Shown: positions 16,973 through 25,991, numbered from the stretch's first letter. The stretch: DNA of 64,000 nt from Sporosarcina luteola (GCF_023715245.1 NZ_JAMBNV010000001.1:620001-684000); one strand, 5' to 3'. The notes: generated by a model not told the origin, from the sequence alone. Made by a program: numbers and translations.

Positions 16973-17732
16973 GGAAGTCACATTTTCATATGACAAGAAG
17001 AGGGATACGCTGCGAGGGATCGACAGCACGATTGAGATTGGCAAAGTGACGACGATCATCGGGCCGAATGGGTGCGGGAAATCAACGTTGCTGGGAGTCA
17101 TGTCGAATCATTATCAGCCGCAAAATGGGGATGTGTTGCTGGATGGGAAATCTTTAGCGGAGTTTAAGCCGAAGGAACTCGCACGGAAACTTGCCGTCGT
17201 CCATCAGCAAAACAATGCGCCTTCTGATATGACGGTAGAGAAGTTGACAGCGTATGGCCGGATTCCGTACAAAAGTCTATTTGCTTCGAGTACGAAGGAA
17301 GATGATGAGGCGATTGAATGGGCGCTGTCAAGCACGAATCTGCTCGACAGGCGGCATATGCCAATCGACAGCCTATCTGGTGGCCAAATGCAGCGCGTCT
17401 GGATCGCCATGGCATTAACACAGAAGACGCCGTATCTGTTTCTGGACGAACCGACAACGTACTTGGATATCTTCTATCAATATGAGTTGCTGGAGCTCAT
17501 TCGCAGTTTGAATAAACAGCACGGCATTTCCATCGTCATGGTGCTCCACGACATCAATCAGGCCATCAAATACAGCGACGTCATCATCGTCATGAAAGAC
17601 GGCCGGATCGCCGCCAAAGGCAAACCGGAAGACATCATCACAGCCGAACTGATCCGCGACATCTACGGCGTCAATGTCGTCGTGAAACACGACAAGGATG
17701 CGGGGACATACATTGTACCGGTGGGGATTTGA
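16950..17732 (+). CDS. Heme/siderophore ABC transporter ATPase
   Basis: A 256-260-residue FecE-type ATPase. Walker A GPNGCGKST, Q-loop VVHQQNN, signature LSGGQMQRV, Walker B YLFLDEPTTYLD and the switch His in VLHDINQ are all present. It overlaps isdF by 23 bp. Both a GTG (16950) and an ATG (16962) start are possible. Sortase-containing isd loci of Staphylococcus use a different ATPase, but Bacillus-type heme loci often have a FecE-type one here. It is the last gene of the operon; its final codons lie within a hairpin that runs into repeat copy 11. Confidence 0.88.
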   Translation: MIEFMDIKEVTFSYDKKRDTLRGIDSTIEIGKVTTIIGPNGCGKSTLLGVMSNHYQPQNGDVLLDGKSLAEFKPKELARKLAVVHQQNNAPSDMTVEKLTAYGRIPYKSLFASSTKEDDEAIEWALSSTNLLDRRHMPIDSLSGGQMQRVWIAMALTQKTPYLFLDEPTTYLDIFYQYELLELIRSLNKQHGISIVMVLHDINQAIKYSDVIIVMKDGRIAAKGKPEDIITAELIRDIYGVNVVVKHDKDAGTYIVPVGI

Positions 17733-17746
17733 ATCCCCAAACCGGT
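17717..17746 (+). other. Hairpin at end of heme operon, joined to repeat copy 11
   Basis: ACCGGT-GGGGATT pairs with AATCCCC-AA-ACCGGT. It covers the last codons and stop of the ATPase gene and shares GGT with the left end of repeat copy 11. No T-run follows. Confidence 0.55.
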
Positions 17747-17889
17747 GCCTGTGCATCACACAATTCCGTTTATTCACTACAATTGCATAATGAAAATCCG
17801 GAAGCCAACCAGATCAACATCTGGTTGGCTTCCTATAGCATTAATACACATAAGGATGAATAGTCATAAATGTTTCTTACACAGGCACC
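17744..17889 (+). repeat. REPIN-like element, copy 11 (first unit of doublet D)
   Basis: Ends GGTGCCTGTGCA / ACACAGGCACC. The central stem is perfect and different in sequence from copy 6: GGAAGCCAACCAGAT with ATCTGGTTGGCTTCC. Confidence 0.93.
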
Positions 17890-18023
17890 GAAACAATTCA
17901 GTTAATACACTACAATTGTATAATTACAAAAGAGAAAGCTAGCCATTCCAATTAGTGGTCAGCTTTCTCATGAATTTATATACCTACTATTGAATTGTCA
18001 TAAATGCACCATGCACAGGCACC
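17890..18023 (+). repeat. REPIN-like element, copy 12 (second unit of doublet D)
   Basis: Continues GAAACAATTCAGTTAATACAC and ends TGCACAGGCACC, 2 bp from the M20 stop codon. Central stem pairs GAAAGCTAGCCA with TGGTCAGCTTTC (one mismatch). Confidence 0.92.
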
Positions 18024-18025
18024 AC

Positions 18026-19201
18026 TCAACCCCTGCACACAACCTCAGCGACTGCTTTTGCGGCCACGAGCAATGCGTCTTCGTCGATGTCCCATTTTGG
18101 ATGATGGTTGAAGTACGCTTTTTCAACGCCCTTCGGTTTACTGCCGATGTAGAAGAAGCAGGACGGGAACTTCGCTGCATAGTAGGCGAAGTCTTCCGAA
18201 CCGGAGAACATAGGGAATTCCTTCACTGACTTGATTTCCGGCTCCGTGGAGCTTTGAAGGGCGGCGACAACCTCTGCCGTTATTTCCGGGTCGTTAAATA
18301 GCGGCGGATAATCCGGCACGTATTCAAGTTCACACTTCACCCCAAATTCCTCTTCAATCCCTTTGGTGATTCGGTGGACTTCCTTGTTGATCAACTCTTG
18401 GACTTCGGTTGTCATATACCGAACATCGCCCTCCAATTCGACGCTGTCCTTGATGACGTTGAATTGCCCTTTACCATCAAACGAACCGATCGTGATGACA
18501 CCCATGTCAAAAGGATTCAACCGGCGGCTAACGACTGTTTGGATCGCAGTAACAAAATGGGCTCCTGCGACAATGGCATCGTTAGCTAGGTGCGGAGATG
18601 ATCCGTGCCCGCCGACACCTTGAATTTTCAGTTTGAAGTACGTCCGACCAGCCATGGAATAGCCGCTATGGTACCCGACAACTCCTGCAGGATCTGTTGG
18701 GAATAAATGAATACCGTAAACGGCATCCACGTCATCGAGTAAACCTGATTCCACGATGCTCTTCGCTCCGCCCGGAGGAACTTCCTCCGCATGTTGGTGA
18801 ATGATTTTAATCGTCCCTGTAAGCTCCTCCTTCAGTTGAATCAAACAGTCCGCGAGCACCAGCAAATAGGCAGTATGCGCATCATGGCCACAAGCGTGCA
18901 TAACTCCCTCGTTTTTCGATTTGAACGGCACGTCCGTCTCTTCATGGATAGGCAATGCATCAAAATCCGCACGGAGCCCAATCGTCTTTCCTGGCTTACC
19001 GCCTCTAATCGTCACAATGATGCCGTATCCATTGCCGATATTTGTTTGAATTTCGACATCTTTTCCCTTATAAAAATCGGCAATGTACTGGGCAGTCTTT
19101 TCCTCTTTGAACGATAGCTCAGGATTTTCATGCAAATGACGCCTTATCTGAATCATTTCATCTTTGCGTTGTTCCAACATTTTCATCAGTTGCTGCTTCA
19201 T
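18026..19201 (-). CDS. M20-family amidohydrolase
   Basis: A 391-residue M20D-type metallopeptidase/amidohydrolase of the hippurate, N-acetyl-amino acid or indole-acetyl-amino acid hydrolase group. Metal-binding motifs include MHACGHDAHTA (His and Asp), HQHAEEVPPGGA (the catalytic glutamate pair) and the late HHPKWDID. A dimerisation domain insert lies around residues 185-300 (GVGGHGSSPH). It is cytosolic and removes an acyl or aminoacyl group from an amino acid; the exact substrate is not visible. The ATG follows GAGAAAGGAATGG. Doublet D touches its stop and the RAYT gene lies 36 bp upstream in the same direction. Confidence 0.9.
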   Translation of the reverse strand: MKQQLMKMLEQRKDEMIQIRRHLHENPELSFKEEKTAQYIADFYKGKDVEIQTNIGNGYGIIVTIRGGKPGKTIGLRADFDALPIHEETDVPFKSKNEGVMHACGHDAHTAYLLVLADCLIQLKEELTGTIKIIHQHAEEVPPGGAKSIVESGLLDDVDAVYGIHLFPTDPAGVVGYHSGYSMAGRTYFKLKIQGVGGHGSSPHLANDAIVAGAHFVTAIQTVVSRRLNPFDMGVITIGSFDGKGQFNVIKDSVELEGDVRYMTTEVQELINKEVHRITKGIEEEFGVKCELEYVPDYPPLFNDPEITAEVVAALQSSTEPEIKSVKEFPMFSGSEDFAYYAAKFPSCFFYIGSKPKGVEKAYFNHHPKWDIDEDALLVAAKAVAEVVCRG

Positions 19202-19237
19202 CGGGCGACCATTCCTTTCTCTTAATCATATCTTTAA

Positions 19238-19879
19238 CTATTCCGCTGAGTTTATCACATCAAACATCGAAAAAAGTACCGAAACATTTTCAACTGGCAT
19301 CTTCTCGTACACGGTCTCGAGGTCCTGCTTGTACGCTAAACAATATAGATAGTATGCTTTATTTGTTGTGTCGAATGGCTTTGGCAGAAATGTCCTCACA
19401 AGATCCGTATGTAAGAAACGAGGCGGTTCTTTTTTAGCATCGGCATAGTAGGAGAACGAGCTATGTGGATAATCCTCCAACGAGTTCACCTTCTGGACGG
19501 TCGTTTCAATCGGATTCCGATGGATGTAACTGCTAATATCCAGTATGGCTCTTGGCCCATTTGCAAGTTTTGAAAAATACCTCTTTTCGTAAATACGTCC
19601 GACATGATCATAGCGTTTGGCATAATAGTCACTGTATCTCCGGTTAATACAAGCCATAATCTTACTTAATTCCACCTCGGATTGGATCAGCAAGTGATAG
19701 TGATTGGACATGATGCAATAGGCAACCACGTTATATGAATATTTGTCGTACGCATATTCAAAGGCCCGCATCAGATTCCACTTATCTTCATCGGTTTGAA
19801 AGATTGCTTGCCGATTATTGCCTCGCATCGTCACATGGAAATAGCCATATGGATTCCAATATCGTGTCCGTCTTGCCAT
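19238..19879 (-). CDS. REP-associated tyrosine transposase (RAYT, Y1 HUH family)
   Basis: A 213-residue Y1 transposase-like protein. The HUH motif is SNHYHLLIQ (His60 and His62), preceded by FHVTMRGNNRQAIFQ, and the catalytic tyrosine lies in SYIHRNPIE (Tyr118) after HVGRIYEKRYFSK, the arrangement of RAYT/TnpA-REP proteins rather than IS200 proper. Known RAYTs cut and join single-stranded DNA at REP sequences and are domesticated single-copy genes without IS ends. No IS200-type ends are seen around it. It starts 1 nt after the ComM fragment stop, so it is translationally coupled. It is bracketed by repeat doublets D and E of the GGTGCCTGTGC family, its likely substrate. The family call is firm; the link to this repeat is an inference. 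Confidence 0.88.
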   Translation of the reverse strand: MARRTRYWNPYGYFHVTMRGNNRQAIFQTDEDKWNLMRAFEYAYDKYSYNVVAYCIMSNHYHLLIQSEVELSKIMACINRRYSDYYAKRYDHVGRIYEKRYFSKLANGPRAILDISSYIHRNPIETTVQKVNSLEDYPHSSFSYYADAKKEPPRFLHTDLVRTFLPKPFDTTNKAYYLYCLAYKQDLETVYEKMPVENVSVLFSMFDVINSAE

Positions 19880-19880
19880 G

Positions 19881-20234
19881 TCATTCTCCCACCAATATAG
19901 GTGAATTATATGCCGCCGATTTCCATTTGATTGATTCCTCTAATGCACTCTCAAAAATCCGTTCCGAACCTTCCAAATCCGCGATTGTCCTTGCGATTCG
20001 CATCAATTTAGTTTGTGTCCGATTGCTCCATTTCCTTTCAAAACAGACTTGCTGGATGAAATCTTTTTGTGCCTTAGACAGTCCGCATGTTTCATCCAAT
20101 AATTGAAACGGTACAAAACCGTTCAACCAGTCTTTACCGAATCGCGAACGTTGCATTTCACGGGCACGGGTTGTCCTTCCGCGTATTGTTTTAGATACTT
20201 CGACCACGCCATCCTCCTGCAACCCGACACTCAT
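19881..20234 (-). pseudogene. ComM/YifB C-terminal domain fragment
   Basis: A 117-residue reading frame matching only the C-terminal Mg-chelatase-like domain of ComM/YifB AAA+ proteins: the IRGRTTRAREMQ helix, the SKAQKDFIQQVC region and SNRTQTKLMRIARTIADLEG, which includes the sensor-2-like arginines. The AAA+ core with Walker motifs (about 350 residues) is missing, and the frame upstream ends in a stop. It may be a remnant left by rearrangement, or a stand-alone domain kept because it is coupled to the RAYT downstream. The unusual opening MSVGLQEDGVVEVSK is not recognised. No convincing ribosome site precedes the ATG. Confidence 0.65.
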
Positions 20235-20416
20235 AATTACCGATGCGATTGCACGTCACCTCTTTCATTTTCTCCAACCATATCGCTAGTCAAGTAGACT
20301 GACAACTGTCCGAATTCAACAGAAAACGAAAAAATGAATTTTAACTGCAGAAAAGCAGGGAAAACTCATTTTTAAACGGGCATATCCCAGGAAAATAATA
20401 TTTTCAGTGTTTTTTC

Positions 20417-20563
20417 GGTGCCTGTGCACCAAACAATTCAGATTATGCACTACAATTGTATAATGAAAAAATTACAAGACTTTCATCTCAACATCCTATA
20501 CTCATTTGAGCGTATTTATATTCCCAAGCCTGAATAGTCATAAATGCACCTTACACAGGCACC
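20417..20563 (+). repeat. REPIN-like element, copy 13 (first unit of doublet E)
   Basis: Ends GGTGCCTGTGCA / TACACAGGCACC. Central hairpin mostly lost. The left arm ACAATTCAG and right arm CTGAATAGTC are partly paired. Confidence 0.9.
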
Positions 20564-20696
20564 GACACAATTCCGATAATACACTACAATTGCATAATGA
20601 AAAACAGGAAGCCTACCATATCGGTATTTAGTCGAATTCTTACTGCATTTATATACTTATAAGCGAATAGTCATAAATGTGCCGTGCACAGGCACC
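20564..20696 (+). repeat. REPIN-like element, copy 14 (second unit of doublet E)
   Basis: Continues GACACAATTCCGATAATACAC and ends TGCACAGGCACC. Central stem GGAAGCCTACCATAT against ATTTAGTCGAATTC is decayed. Confidence 0.88.
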
Positions 20697-20747
20697 TCTG
20701 AGAAGATTCCCTAGGTTTCAAGACCTGAATCCTTCTGCGCATTTTTG

Positions 20748-20774
20748 GATTTACTTCAAGTTTCGAAGTAAATC
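20748..20774 (+). promoter_or_regulatory. Perfect inverted repeat upstream of M14 peptidase
   Basis: GATTTACTTC and GAAGTAAATC form a perfect 10-bp inverted repeat around 7 bases, 80 bp before the M14 gene start. It could be an operator or a leader hairpin; no T-run follows. Confidence 0.4.
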
Positions 20775-20855
20775 GCTATCTAACTGTCTGTTGCTTTGAT
20801 ATAGTCAGACTATTGTAGCCTATTAATCTACAATACAAAGCGTAGAGGGGATGAG

Positions 20856-23615
20856 ATGTTGAAACGGTTTTTAGTTGGGTTTTTAGCGTTGTTCATGGTG
20901 TTTGCGACAGCGGTGCCATTATCTGCGCAAGCTGTTCAATCGGTTGAGACTATCCAAGTTGCCGATACGGTCGAACTGGATGTCAGCCGGTCGGTATTGT
21001 CGCTGACAGAAATCAGGGATGTGACAATTGAAGCGGACTTTGGTGGGCAGGTTGATTTGGAGAAACTAGAACTGTATTTCGGCGGGAAAGCGCTCGATGA
21101 ATGGAAGCAATGGAATGCGGCAGCGAAATCCTATTCCGGGAAGCCATTCATCCTCGTGAAAAAAGAGCCCCATTATGTAGACGGCACGACGAAAATCGCA
21201 GCGGAGCTTGAATTCGGGTTACCGTTCGGTACGGCTGATCTATCGCCGCGCTCAATCCGCGTCATCTACAAGGAATTGCTAGGGGATTATGAGCTTGCGT
21301 TAGTTGATTCGGAGAATGAAGCGAAAGCCGCGACAACGGTCGAGCTGAATGTGTATGACGAATTCCTTGAATGGGATGAAATCAAGCCTGAGATCGACCA
21401 AATTTTCGAAGAGGCTATTGAATTGAATGATCGTTATTTGCATTATGAAAGTCCAGGGAAGAGCGTGGAAGGAAGAGATTTGCACCTCGTCGTTCTAGCG
21501 AAAAATGAGGGCGCGGTGAACAACTATTTAGAGAACACTTTGCCGGCTGCGCTTGAAACGCCTGAAGATTTATTAGCGAAGCTGAAAGATGGAACTATGG
21601 GTGATTACCAGATTCCGATCTGGTTCAATAATATCCACCCAGACGAAGTAGAAGGAATTGATTTCCAGACAGGATTATTAAAGCAATTCGCATTGGAATC
21701 GGAAGTTTCATTCACCACTACGAATGAAAACGGGGAAGATGAAGAGGTTGTGTTGAACGTCGACGAAGTGCTCGACCATCTTATCTTCATTTTCAACTTC
21801 TCACATAACCCGGACGGCCGTGTCCATAACACGCGGGCAAACGTGAACGGGTTTGACTTGAACCGGGATAATGCTTATCAGACACAAGTCGAAACGATCC
21901 AGTTGAATCAAGTCATTGCCAAGTGGACGCCGCTCGCGATGATGGAAGGTCACGGGTATGTGAAAGGGTTCCTGATCGAGCCGGCGACACCGCCGCATAA
22001 TCCGAACTTCGAATATGATTTATTAATGGAAGGAATGATTCCGCAGGCGCATGCGATGGGACAGGCCGGGATCGGCAGCTCTGGGCTGACGTCGTATTTC
22101 TTGGCGTCCGAAGAATATGAAGACGGCTGGGATGATATGGGCCCTTCCTATACACCGATTTTCTCGATGCTGCATGGCACGCTTGGTCATACTGTCGAAG
22201 TGCCGACGCTCAGCCAAGATGCCTATGATGCGATGGTTGGTACAGGATTCGGGATGATTAATTACGTGTTTGAGAATAAAGATGATCTGTATGCACGGCA
22301 GGTCGAAATCTTCGACCGGGGCGTCAAAGGGGAAGATAATCGCGCAGTCGACCCGCTATTGACGAATGCGGCGGGGGAATCAATCGGCCGTGTCCGTGGA
22401 GAGAATGAAAACTTCTTCCCGGATTATTATGTGCTACCGACAGACTCATGGAATCAGAAAAACGTGTCGGAAGTATACATTATGGTAGATTATTTGATCC
22501 GCAACGGCGTGAAAGTCGAGCGGACGACTGAAACTGTCAAAATTGGACCGACGACGTACCCGAAAGGTGCTTATGTCGTTCCGATGAAACAGGCGAAACG
22601 TGGCTTGGCAAACGCGATGCTCTATAAAGGAGATGACGTCTCCGACTGGAAGGCGATGTATGATCCAGTCGTTGCCAACTTCCCGGCGCTCAGAGGATTC
22701 AATGTCGTCGATGTGCGCATGGGAGAAGAGGACGTGCTAGAAGGGTTGACTGAGCAAGTGACGGAAATGACGGTACCTGCTAGCGAATTGGATGAAAGAA
22801 AAGCGATACAAGTATTGAAAAATGTCAATAACGATACGATCAGATTGGTGAATGAACTGCTGAAGAACGGCAAGCATGTCGGACTTGTTCAAGAAGATAA
22901 ATTCGGATTCAAAGTGGGCGATTTCGTCGTTAGAACGGAAGACATTGCTTGGTTTAAGGACAAGTACGTGTTCGAAGCGGACGTATTGCCTGCCTATCAA
23001 GCTATTGATTTGAAATGGATTGCCGAGCCGAAAGTGGCGAGCAATGGATCCGGCCAATTGATTTTTTCATTGAAGGAATTAGGATTCAACTTGATGGACG
23101 AGGAACAGGCTGATGTCGTTATTTCCGATTCGAATCTGCCGAAGGAGCTTGCCGGCAAAACATTCGTCGGCATTGGCAACAGCGTGTTGAAGGCGGTCCA
23201 TGATGCTGGATTGTTTGAAGGATTCGAGTATAAAACGACTAGAGGCGGACACGAAGGGTTAATCAAAGGGACGGTCAACGTGAAGCACCCATTAATGGCT
23301 GGTTATCGTCCGGATGAACTTTTCTATACGACGCGAGGTTCATGGATTACCGCAGTTCCCGAAGGAGCGGAAGTGTTGGCGACAGTGAAAGGGACTGACG
23401 ATTTCTACGTCGCGGGTTGGTGGCCTGGCCATGAAGGTGCGAAAGCGAAAACGCTTGCCTTCACACAGCAATTGGACGATGCAACCATCACTCTATTCGC
23501 TAACGATCTCGCATTCCGAGCGCATACGAAACACTACTACCGCATGCTAGCGAACAGCATCTACGCTGCAGCGGAAGAAGCACCCGCACCTAAGCCAGGA
23601 GCGAGTAAAAACTGA
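20856..23615 (+). CDS. Secreted M14 zinc carboxypeptidase
   Basis: A 919-residue secreted protein: signal peptide (residues 1-26, cleavage after AQA), a beta-rich N-terminal region (about 30-165), and an M14 carboxypeptidase domain from about 185. The zinc ligands are HPDE (His261, Glu264) and His366 in MMEGHG; the substrate-binding segments NPDGR (319-323) and FDLNRD (333-338) are present. A long C-terminal region (about 480-900) is larger than in simple M14 enzymes and may hold a GATase-like or beta domain. It probably trims peptides outside the cell, fitting with the peptide transporter that follows. AGAGGGGATGAG precedes the ATG, and a terminator follows. Confidence 0.88.
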   Translation: MLKRFLVGFLALFMVFATAVPLSAQAVQSVETIQVADTVELDVSRSVLSLTEIRDVTIEADFGGQVDLEKLELYFGGKALDEWKQWNAAAKSYSGKPFILVKKEPHYVDGTTKIAAELEFGLPFGTADLSPRSIRVIYKELLGDYELALVDSENEAKAATTVELNVYDEFLEWDEIKPEIDQIFEEAIELNDRYLHYESPGKSVEGRDLHLVVLAKNEGAVNNYLENTLPAALETPEDLLAKLKDGTMGDYQIPIWFNNIHPDEVEGIDFQTGLLKQFALESEVSFTTTNENGEDEEVVLNVDEVLDHLIFIFNFSHNPDGRVHNTRANVNGFDLNRDNAYQTQVETIQLNQVIAKWTPLAMMEGHGYVKGFLIEPATPPHNPNFEYDLLMEGMIPQAHAMGQAGIGSSGLTSYFLASEEYEDGWDDMGPSYTPIFSMLHGTLGHTVEVPTLSQDAYDAMVGTGFGMINYVFENKDDLYARQVEIFDRGVKGEDNRAVDPLLTNAAGESIGRVRGENENFFPDYYVLPTDSWNQKNVSEVYIMVDYLIRNGVKVERTTETVKIGPTTYPKGAYVVPMKQAKRGLANAMLYKGDDVSDWKAMYDPVVANFPALRGFNVVDVRMGEEDVLEGLTEQVTEMTVPASELDERKAIQVLKNVNNDTIRLVNELLKNGKHVGLVQEDKFGFKVGDFVVRTEDIAWFKDKYVFEADVLPAYQAIDLKWIAEPKVASNGSGQLIFSLKELGFNLMDEEQADVVISDSNLPKELAGKTFVGIGNSVLKAVHDAGLFEGFEYKTTRGGHEGLIKGTVNVKHPLMAGYRPDELFYTTRGSWITAVPEGAEVLATVKGTDDFYVAGWWPGHEGAKAKTLAFTQQLDDATITLFANDLAFRAHTKHYYRMLANSIYAAAEEAPAPKPGASKN

Positions 23616-23625
23616 AACACAAACG

Positions 23626-23654
23626 GCCCTGTAGAAAACACTGCAGGGCTTTTT
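23626..23654 (+). terminator. Rho-independent terminator of M14 gene
   Basis: GCCCTGTAG pairs with CTGCAGGGC (one G-T wobble), then TTTTT. It lies 10 bp after the stop, before doublet F. Confidence 0.85.
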
Positions 23655-23683
23655 ATTCTGGAGTTTTTTGGTGCCTTTTAACC

Positions 23684-23829
23684 GGTGCCTGTGCAGCACA
23701 CTATTCAGATTATGAACTACAATTGCATAACGAATAATAGAAATCCACTAATATTAATGAAGGTTAGCGCCAATAGTGGATTTTTACTCTTATAGTTGAA
23801 TAGTCATAAATGTGTCTTACACAGGTACC
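23684..23829 (+). repeat. REPIN-like element, copy 15 (first unit of doublet F)
   Basis: Left end GGTGCCTGTGCA, right end ACACAGGTACC. The inner arms are CTATTCA and TGAATAG, a paired change from the usual CAATTCA/TGAATTG. A partial extra GGTGCC lies 15 bp upstream. Confidence 0.9.
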
Positions 23830-23963
23830 GGAACAATTCAGTCAATACACTACAATTGTATAATTAAAAAACAGGAAGTCGACCATGTCCATAACTGGTT
23901 GTCTTCTCGTTGCATTTATATACCTACTGTTGAATTGTCATAAATGCACCTTGCACAGGCACC
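23830..23963 (+). repeat. REPIN-like element, copy 16 (second unit of doublet F)
   Basis: Continues GGAACAATTCAGTCAATACAC and ends TGCACAGGCACC. Central stem GGAAGTCGACCATG against ACTGGTTGTCTTC, partly paired. Confidence 0.9.
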
Positions 23964-23979
23964 AACAAAGTTGGCACAC

Positions 23980-24010
23980 AAAAAAGGATGCTGCCCGAAA
24001 GGCAGCATCC
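23980..24010 (-). terminator. Terminator of peptide-binding protein gene
   Basis: On the minus strand GGATGCTGCC pairs with GGCAGCATCC around TTTCG and is followed by TTTTTT. It serves the minus-strand gene at 24023. Confidence 0.88.
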
Positions 24011-24022
24011 TCATTTCCATTA

Positions 24023-25642
24023 TCACTCTTCTACGAACTGAACGTCTTTCAACTTATAGATGCCGTCCGTGCCGATGGAGAAGCCTCTGATTTTATTGCT
24101 GACGCCCGTAAGGTATTCCGTATGGATCAAGTATGCCATCGGAGCGTCTTCGATTAAGTGCTCTTGTACTTTGTTGTAGATTTTAATGCGCTCATCGGGA
24201 TTGGATTCACGGCGGCCTTGTTCGAGAAGCTTGTCGACTTCCGGATTTTCATAGAACGAACGGTTTCCTGGGTCACCCTTTTGGGATGAATGGAACAATG
24301 CGTATAATCCGTAGTCGGCGTCGCCTGTCGGGTTGGACCAGCCAAGTATGAACATGTCATGCTCGCCGTTTGCCGTTTTATCGAGGTACGCGCCGAACTC
24401 CATGACCTCAATGCTTACTTCGACATTGACTTTCTTCAATTCATCCTGCAAAAGGACTGCAATTTGTTGACGTTGTGGGTTGTCGTTCGTCCAGATGGAA
24501 GATTTGAAGCCGTTCTCATAGCCGGCTTCCTTCAGAAGCTTTTTCGCTTCTTCCACATTGTATTCAATCGGTTTTGCATCTTCGTTATAACCGAAGATTC
24601 CTGGGGCAAGTGGTCCTTTTGCAGCCACTCCAAAACCGTCGTACACGCCTTCGCTAATGTCATCTTTATTCACAAGCATGGATATTGCTCTACGAACTTT
24701 TGGATCATTGAATGGTTCTTTCTCGGTATTGAAACCTAAATATGCAAGGCTGGACGATGCTTTTTGGTTGATTTTCGCGAAGCTGCCGTCATTGATGCCT
24801 GCAACTTCATTCGGTTGGACTGGATCCGCGATATGAACGTAGCCTGTTTCAAGGTCTGCGTTCCGGACCGCACTTTCAGGAACAACTTTGAACGTCACAG
24901 TGTCTACATGAGCTTTGTCGCCCCAGTAGTCTTCGTTTTTGGAGAGTTTGATTTCAGCTCCAGGCGTCCAACTTTCGAATTTAAAAAAGCCTGTTCCAAC
25001 AGGGTTTGTCGCAATGACGGAGCCTGCTGCTTCACCAGCTTTCATAGCCGAATAATCCTCTTCGATCGACTTCGGACTAACCATGCTGCCACCGTTATGT
25101 GAAAGGTGGGCGAGCAAAGGAGCAAATGGGTATTCCGTTTTAATTTGTACGGTATGCTCGTCTTTTACAGTAATGTCAGTGATCATTTCATATAGGAAAT
25201 AGCGTGGTGATGCAACCTCTGGATCGAGGACCCGCTCAAGGTTCATTTTCACGACTTCCGCGTTAAAAGGCTCGCCATCATGGAATGTAACGCCTTTACG
25301 GAGTGTGAATTCATACGTTGTATCATCGATGGCTTCCCATTTTTCTGCAAGACCTTCGATGATTTTATTGTCGTCATCCCGTTTCACAAGCGTTTCATAA
25401 ATGTTCGCCTGTATTACGGAAGACGGCACATCGTTGGAACCAGCCGGATCCAATGAAGATGCATCTGATAGAACTGCGAGCACCAAGTCGCCGCCTTCAA
25501 TCCCTTTCCCTTTGCCTTCGTCAATATCAGTCCCCGATCCACTTTCTGAAGAAGGTGAACCACCCCCAGAACATGCAGCAAGAATCATTGACAAAGCGAA
25601 AGCTAGAACAAACAGCCATTTAACATTGCCATTTCTCTTCAT
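24023..25642 (-). CDS. Peptide ABC transporter substrate-binding lipoprotein
   Basis: A 539-residue lipoprotein (lipobox LAAC, Cys24) of the family 5 extracellular solute-binding proteins (DppA/OppA/GsiB type). Family signatures are GLAEKWEAIDDTTYEFTLRK near residue 100 and VRRAISMLVNKDDI in the middle. It binds oligopeptides, dipeptides or glutathione outside the membrane. It is transcribed divergently from the C-B-D-F transporter genes, with 349 bp between, and is their probable partner. The ATG follows GGGGGGAACGC. A good terminator follows its stop. Confidence 0.92.
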   Translation of the reverse strand: MKRNGNVKWLFVLAFALSMILAACSGGGSPSSESGSGTDIDEGKGKGIEGGDLVLAVLSDASSLDPAGSNDVPSSVIQANIYETLVKRDDDNKIIEGLAEKWEAIDDTTYEFTLRKGVTFHDGEPFNAEVVKMNLERVLDPEVASPRYFLYEMITDITVKDEHTVQIKTEYPFAPLLAHLSHNGGSMVSPKSIEEDYSAMKAGEAAGSVIATNPVGTGFFKFESWTPGAEIKLSKNEDYWGDKAHVDTVTFKVVPESAVRNADLETGYVHIADPVQPNEVAGINDGSFAKINQKASSSLAYLGFNTEKEPFNDPKVRRAISMLVNKDDISEGVYDGFGVAAKGPLAPGIFGYNEDAKPIEYNVEEAKKLLKEAGYENGFKSSIWTNDNPQRQQIAVLLQDELKKVNVEVSIEVMEFGAYLDKTANGEHDMFILGWSNPTGDADYGLYALFHSSQKGDPGNRSFYENPEVDKLLEQGRRESNPDERIKIYNKVQEHLIEDAPMAYLIHTEYLTGVSNKIRGFSIGTDGIYKLKDVQFVEE

Positions 25643-25748
25643 GTGCGTTCCCCCCGTTTGTTTTTAACAGATTACAATTCAGGCAGATAACTAGGAATTG
25701 TAATAGTCAGATGCAATATAGCACACAATAATAGAATAGACAATATGA

Positions 25749-25773
25749 TTTCAGAATAATTGGTATTATTGAA
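25749..25773. promoter_or_regulatory. Candidate operator in divergent peptide-transport region
   Basis: TTCAGAATAAT and ATTATTGAA form an imperfect palindrome around TGGT in an AT-rich 349-bp region between divergent genes (25643-25991). It could bind a shared regulator. I see no other clear structure in that interval. Confidence 0.3.
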
Positions 25774-25991
25774 TTTTTAAATGAAAAATAGCAGAATTTT
25801 ACTAAATTAACTATTTGCGAATTATATGGATGTAAAACAGTTATCTCGTCGGCCTCTCATTTTAAAATTATACTATTTAAAATAAATTGAAAACAATGAT
25901 AAAAAGGATTCCTCAAAACGAGTATTCGTGATATGCTACTGTCAATATACTGATTTTTCATAGAAAACAAAATGGGGGAAGGTGTTCAAAC

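Noticed and set aside
17745..18229. Short ORFs running through repeat copies (also at 23885, 35329, 42500)
   Set aside because: They are created by the repeat sequence itself, have no ribosome sites and overlap real genes on the other strand.
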